64,000 bases of DNA from assembly GCF_038396785.1 (NCBI RefSeq), contig NZ_CP151087.1, positions 4,216,001 through 4,280,000 of the forward strand, in the 5' to 3' direction. The stretch's first letter is position 1. Each line of letters opens with the position of its first letter. The position numbers and the translations under genes are program-made. A model generated the notes under the pieces. That model saw only the letters and a program-made list of their open reading frames with translations. It was not told the origin of the DNA and searched no databases. Below are positions 60,904 to 64,000 of the stretch, one piece after another. This DNA comes from Sphingobacterium thalpophilum. GTDB taxonomy: Bacteria > Bacteroidota > Bacteroidia > Sphingobacteriales > Sphingobacteriaceae.

Positions 60904-62202
60904 AAGACCGTTGCAAAATAATGTTGATATTTTCTGATCGGTTATTTTTGCTTTTTTTTTGCAGTTTTTTCCGATTTGGATTCGGAAATCTAGTTGCGTT
61001 TTCTTGAAAAATCCTCTTTTTGAGGCCTTTTCAACTGCTTAATTTGTGTTTTTTATTGCATTGGACACAAGTATCCCAGGTGATCTGTAAAGATTGTACG
61101 CCATGGCTTCCATTAGATTTTGTGTATGCATTTTGGCGATCCCCTTATACCTTGCACAGCTTGAGTTGAACCATCGCCGGATGCTCCCGAAGGTCCGTTC
61201 AACTTTGAACCTGATCTTGCCGATCAGTTTGTTTCTTAACTTCTCTCTTTCGGTTAACGCTGTTCCTTTCTTTGCCTTATGCAAGATCCTGCTTTTTAGC
61301 TTTCCTGATTTGATCAATTCCTCATTTTTAGAGGAACGATATCCCTTGTCAGCATAGATATGGATGCCCTTTGGAAGGTCAGCCGAAGATATTACCTGTT
61401 GAAGATTGGCAATTTCATTTACATTTGCTGGAGTGGTTACCACGCCCAGAACCAGGCCTTCTGTATCGGTGACATAATGCTTTTTATAGCCATAACGTGT
61501 TTTCCCAGCCTTCTTTATCCAACGAGCTTCATGGTCAACACCCGGGCTCTCTTGTTGGATCAATAACTGTTCACTATTCTCTTTATCCAGCTCAGAATCT
61601 TCGCGAGGATGTTCACTACGGTCACTTTCGATCTCGTAAATAACTTTGCCTTTTGGTTTTAGCGGAGAATCAACAATACTGGCATCAACGATAGCTCCAC
61701 GTTTTACCAATATTTTATGTTTATTCAACTGCTTGTTCAGCTCCTTGAATAGATTCTCATAAACACCCTTTTCTGTCAGCGAGCTGCGAAAACGGCTAAT
61801 AACACTGTGATCGGGAACCGAATCGTCCAAACTGATGCCAACAAAGCGACTAAAGGAGATACTGTCGTTTATACGGTCTTCTACTTCGTAGTCACTCAGA
61901 CCATACCAGGTCTGTAGAAGTGTCATTTTGAAGAGGACAAGACCAGAATAACTAGGGCGTCCCATTTTGCTTTCCCCTTTGTGGTAATGCTTGTTGATAA
62001 TATTTGAAATCGGACGCCAATTTACCAATGTATTGATCTGATCGAAGAATTCCTGCTTGATTTTCCGTCTTTGAACCATGTAATCAACAAAGCTAACTTT
62101 TTCTGTCTTTTCCATACCTTAAATATAACGAAAATCAACAAGAAACAAATTAAAAACTTGAATATCAATAAAATAAAAACCAAACACTTTTGCAACGGTC
62201 TT
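60904..62202 (-). mobile_element. Complete IS5-family insertion sequence, 1299 bp
   Basis: The terminal inverted repeats are AAGACCGTTGCAAAA (60904-60918) and its exact complement (62188-62202). One intact transposase gene fills the element. The flanking TACAC copies mark its insertion in the IS4 transposase gene. The element itself looks intact and possibly active. Confidence 0.9.
61039..62115 (-). CDS. IS5-family transposase
   Basis: The 358-residue protein begins with the DUF772-like N-terminal region (GRPSYSGLVLFKMTLLQTWY, GLSDYEVEDRINDSISFSRF, VPDHSVISRFRSSL) and continues with a DDE domain: KRGAIVDASIVDSPLKPKGK (first Asp), GIHIYADKGYRSSKNEELIK (second Asp), and RFKVERTFGSIRRWFNSSCA (Glu region). 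The acidic insert HPREDSELDKENSEQ is variable in the family. It is full length, starts at ATG 62115, and is flanked by intact inverted repeats. Confidence 0.93.
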   Translation of the reverse strand: MEKTEKVSFVDYMVQRRKIKQEFFDQINTLVNWRPISNIINKHYHKGESKMGRPSYSGLVLFKMTLLQTWYGLSDYEVEDRINDSISFSRFVGISLDDSVPDHSVISRFRSSLTEKGVYENLFKELNKQLNKHKILVKRGAIVDASIVDSPLKPKGKVIYEIESDRSEHPREDSELDKENSEQLLIQQESPGVDHEARWIKKAGKTRYGYKKHYVTDTEGLVLGVVTTPANVNEIANLQQVISSADLPKGIHIYADKGYRSSKNEELIKSGKLKSRILHKAKKGTALTEREKLRNKLIGKIRFKVERTFGSIRRWFNSSCARYKGIAKMHTQNLMEAMAYNLYRSPGILVSNAIKNTN

Positions 62203-62207
62203 TACAC
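62203..62207. repeat. Right 5-bp target-site duplication of the IS5-type element
   Basis: TACAC, the second copy of 60899-60903, directly after the right inverted-repeat end. Confidence 0.85.
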
Positions 62208-62511
62208 CTAAGTGGTTCAGATTACCAGTGGTACTGCGTAGACCGTTACTAATATCACGAACTGAATCTGCCGAGGAAAAATGACAGAAAAGCATACTGA
62301 CTAGATGCGTCCAGCTGTTGATCCCTTTCTGATGTTTGTCACTTTTGTGCTTTGAAACCAAATCTTTGAATAATTCGCGGTCGATAAGAGATAAAATCTG
62401 ACTAAAAACATTTAAATTTATCATGGCGGTGTGTTATAATTTTGCAATTTAAATATAGCAACTTTGCTATATCCAAACACCGCCACTTTTTAAACGTTTA
62501 GGACGCAAGTG

Positions 62512-62520
62512 TTGTCTTAG
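62512..62520. repeat. Right 9-bp target-site duplication of the IS4-type element
   Basis: TTGTCTTAG, identical to 59850-59858. The length is usual for IS4-family elements. Confidence 0.8.
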
Positions 62521-62623
62521 TATCTTGGTTGTCTCAAATATAGTTTTTTTGTTTTATTATTTTATTTTTCTTTGTTTAAATTTATTATTGTTTTTTTAAC
62601 CAAATTATTAGTGTTCACGTCAT

Positions 62624-62842
62624 ATGCCGTTTATAAAAATTATGAAAACACACCGTAAGTTATTTTTTCTTTACTGCCTTATTATGCTAGTAATTATATT
62701 AAGTCAGCAACTTATTGCCCTTTACTTTCGAGGTGAAGTAGCGGAGTTCACTACAGGTCGGATAATCGCAACCTTTATTTATCTGATCATGGGAGCATTA
62801 ACGCTTACATTTGTGGAAATAAAGACAAAGAGAACTAAATAG
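62624..62842 (+). CDS. Small two-helix membrane protein, function unknown
   Basis: The 72-residue product has two probable membrane segments (LFFLYCLIMLVIILSQQLIA and IIATFIYLIMGALTLTFVEI), a basic start (MKTHRK after an alternative Met at residue 7) and a basic tail (KTKRTK). No family is recognised. It precedes the lipoprotein gene by 85 bp on the same strand, a possible pair. Regular hydrophobicity supports a real gene. Confidence 0.45.
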   Translation: MPFIKIMKTHRKLFFLYCLIMLVIILSQQLIALYFRGEVAEFTTGRIIATFIYLIMGALTLTFVEIKTKRTK

Positions 62843-62927
62843 ATTAGAATCTCTAAATATAGCTGCTATAACCGCAGAAAGTGATACCTGGGGAAATATG
62901 GGAAAGCTGATTATTTAACCAAAACAA

Positions 62928-63443
62928 ATGATGAAAAGATTATTGTTTCTTGCCTCTTTGGCTGTTTTCTTTATGATGGGATGTCAGAAAGAAAAAGACG
63001 AGTTGAATCCTCTTTTGGGCGATTGGAAAATTAAAAGTATTTATATGAAATACACCGATCCGGTTAATGGCTTAGTAGAGGAAACTGTAGATGTAAATAA
63101 ATTTCTGTCTGAACGAGGGTTCTATCCTACGTTAGTTAAGGAAATACATTTCTTCGATAAAGATAGTGTGATATTTATAGCTCCTGAACGTGGTAGTGTT
63201 TTCTCAATTGGTGAAAAATATCATATTCAAGATCCGGGTCAGTCAAGTGAAGAATCAAGAGGTACCTTCGGATTGGAAGGTAATTTTATCAATGTTCAGT
63301 TCAAATATGATGGTGGACAATCAAATTCCAAATACCGTTATGCTCTTGACAAGGGAGGACTTCAATTGATAACAAGGGATATTGATCAAAAAGTAGAGGG
63401 ACGACAGGTAACCCATAAAGAAATTTGGTTTTTGGAGAAATGA
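62928..63443 (+). CDS. Lipoprotein, lipocalin-like, function unknown
   Basis: The 171-residue protein has a lipoprotein signal (LFLASLAVFFMMGCQKEKDE, Cys19) and then LLGDWKIKSIYMKYTDPVNG, the GxW beginning typical of lipocalin-like folds, followed by alternating strands (KEIHFFDKDSVIFIAP, GNFINVQFKYDGGQS, YRYALDKGGLQLITRD). Bacteroidetes encode many such small lipoproteins of unknown ligand. The ATG at 62928 is followed directly by another ATG, and either may be used. It ends before an intrinsic terminator. Confidence 0.65.
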   Translation: MMKRLLFLASLAVFFMMGCQKEKDELNPLLGDWKIKSIYMKYTDPVNGLVEETVDVNKFLSERGFYPTLVKEIHFFDKDSVIFIAPERGSVFSIGEKYHIQDPGQSSEESRGTFGLEGNFINVQFKYDGGQSNSKYRYALDKGGLQLITRDIDQKVEGRQVTHKEIWFLEK

Positions 63444-63461
63444 GATAACAAAATATTGCAG

Positions 63462-63488
63462 AGCCATTCTTTCGGGAATGGCTTTTTT
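63462..63488 (+). terminator. Intrinsic terminator after the lipoprotein gene
   Basis: AGCCATTC pairs with GAATGGCT around TTTCGG and is followed by T6. Confidence 0.85.
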
Positions 63489-63535
63489 CTTTCTAATTCC
63501 AAGATGGTGTAACGAAATTTAATTTGTCAATAATT

Positions 63536-63553
63536 TGTACGTATCTTTGTACA
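63536..63553 (+). promoter_or_regulatory. Promoter/operator of the YefM/YoeB pair
   Basis: TGTACG at 63536-63541 and TGTACA at 63548-63553 have centres 12 bp apart, and TATCTTTG (63542-63549), a perfect -7 element, lies between and partly inside them. E. coli YefM/YoeB represses its own promoter through TGTACA-core palindromes at such spacing, so binding here would block the -7 element. The start codon follows at 63570. Confidence 0.6.
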
Positions 63554-63569
63554 GATAAAAGTACTTGTT

Positions 63570-63824
63570 ATGTTGATTGCTAGTGTATCTGATTTCCGGA
63601 AAGACATAAAACGCTATCTGGATAAGGTTTCCAAAAACTTTGAAACCTTAATTATTAATCGAGGTAAAGATTCGGGTATTGTTGTTATGTCGCTTGAAGA
63701 ATATAATTCCTTGATGGCAACAAACCATGAATTATCTTCCCGAACAAATGAACAGCGTCTTGATGCAGCGATTGAAAAGTTGAAAGCTGGAAACTCGTTT
63801 GAGAAGCAGTTGTCGGAGGAGTAA
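63570..63824 (+). CDS. yefM: Type II antitoxin, Phd/YefM family
   Basis: The 84-residue protein begins MLIASVSDFRKDIKRYLDKV, the YefM/Phd DNA-binding N-terminal fold, with LIINRGKDSGIVVMSLEEYN as the family core. The C-terminal half (ELSSRTNEQRLDAAIEKLKA) is charged and helical, the part that wraps the toxin. It represses its own promoter with the toxin as co-repressor and is degraded by proteases under stress. The toxin gene begins two bases after its stop. Confidence 0.92.
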   Translation: MLIASVSDFRKDIKRYLDKVSKNFETLIINRGKDSGIVVMSLEEYNSLMATNHELSSRTNEQRLDAAIEKLKAGNSFEKQLSEE

Positions 63825-63825
63825 T

Positions 63826-64000
63826 ATGAAGTATGTTTTCGTGGATGAATCTTGGGAAGATTATCTGTACTGGCAACAGACAGATAAGAAGAAACTGAAA
63901 AAGATCAACGAACTGTTGAAAGATATCGCAAGGACCCCATTCGAAGGGTTGGGTAAGCCGGAACCCTTAAAACATAAGTATTCCGGATTCTGGTCACATC
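63826..64000 (+). CDS. yoeB: Txe/YoeB-family mRNA interferase toxin (3' end outside the window)
   Basis: ATG at 63826 follows the antitoxin stop TAA (63822-63824) by one base, with GGAGGAG just before it as a good ribosome-binding site. The 58 codons read MKYVFVDESWEDYLYWQQTD, KKLKKINELLKDIARTPFEG, LGKPEPLKHKYSGFWSH, the YoeB pattern with the catalytic Glu in KPEPLK. The later catalytic Arg and the His near the C-terminus lie beyond base 64000. The toxin cuts ribosome-bound mRNA, and the normal length is about 85 residues. Confidence 0.9.
   Translation, partial: MKYVFVDESWEDYLYWQQTDKKKLKKINELLKDIARTPFEGLGKPEPLKHKYSGFWSH

Larger units (their letters stand above)
59945..62424 (-). pseudogene. 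IS4-family transposase (DUF4372 plus DDE), broken twice
   Basis: The N-terminal part (62203-62424) reads MINLNVFSQILSLIDRELFK to LRSTTGNLNHLGV. After removal of the inserted IS it continues in frame from 60898 as VRAPSKSNISYINTHRTHEL. Landmarks are KVYLMDASIIPLCLSVFDWA (first Asp), VVVDRGYVDYSWLGDLDSRG (second Asp) and KQRWHIEVFFKHLKQRLKVS (YREK-like Glu region). The frame meets TAG at 60146-60148 and then TGA at 60140-60142 (context AVMI*I*TSL, where family members have Gln and Trp), yet continues with ILLLKYLQKKAKYDWNLSNL to IFAD, ending TGA at 59945. Total 391 codons including the two stops, the expected length. Confidence 0.88.
59859..62511 (-). mobile_element. Disrupted IS4-family element, interrupted by an IS5-type insertion
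   Basis: The ends CATATGTGTCCTAAA (59859) and, in reverse complement, CACTTGCGTCCTAAA (62511) are an imperfect 15-bp inverted repeat, with the 9-bp direct repeat TTGTCTTAG outside each. Removing the IS5-type element (60904-62202) and one TACAC restores an element of about 1.35 kb with a single transposase frame. Two stop codons in that frame show the element was also damaged independently. Confidence 0.85.

Overview
The window looks like a chromosomal segment of a Bacteroidota bacterium, most probably the family Sphingobacteriaceae (Sphingobacterium-like). The grounds are four SusC/SusD-type outer-membrane systems or TonB receptors, FecR/ECF-sigma pairs, many Bacteroidetes-style lipoproteins (Cys followed by charged or Asn residues), repeated promoters of the TTG-N19/20-TAnnTTTG type, and the panC / single-domain glycogen-synthase neighbourhood. 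No rRNA, CRISPR array or prophage is visible.

Layout. 1-1215: 3' part of nadE is cut by the window edge, followed by a candidate small RNA (about 1561-1670). 1701-3132: a complete ISAon1-type insertion sequence with terminal inverted repeats and an 8-bp target duplication. 3576-8705 (minus strand): two FKBP-type lipoproteins, a secreted thioredoxin-fold protein, a TonB-dependent receptor with a CxxC in its plug, and a small His-containing membrane protein. 8826-16304: housekeeping genes panD, panC, starch/glycogen-synthase-like, ispF, PBP1A and uvrC. 16378-17957: era and five tandem initiator-tRNA genes. 18308-23166: a SusC/SusD pair with no linked enzyme. 23336-30131: der, cysS, an NTF2-like secreted protein, a SurA-type chaperone and a secreted lactonase-fold protein. 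30193-35935: a seven-gene Mrp (Mnh) Na+/H+ antiporter operon on the minus strand.

36314-55906 is the most distinctive accessory region. It holds two parallel six-gene cassettes, each ECF sigma factor, FecR anti-sigma factor, SusC-like receptor with an N-terminal STN signalling domain, SusD lipoprotein, HExxH zinc-metallohydrolase lipoprotein and DUF4302-type lipoprotein. Each cassette carries the same 28-30 nt hairpin between fecR and susC. Substrate sensed by the receptor would release the sigma factor and raise import plus surface hydrolysis. The DUF4302 gene of the first cassette is frameshifted, and both accessory lipoproteins of that cassette have C-terminal extensions absent from the second.

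56100-59791 holds a secreted beta-barrel-like protein and then a minus-strand four-gene group of secreted or lipoprotein products of unknown function (one with a JAMM-like HxH...SxxD motif, two being a mosaic tandem duplicate); this is the best candidate here for an undescribed system. 59859-62511 is a dead IS4-family element (two in-frame stops) into which an IS5-family element has inserted, both with recognisable target duplications. The window ends in two small envelope proteins and a YefM/YoeB toxin-antitoxin pair whose promoter carries two TGTAC operator cores 12 bp apart.
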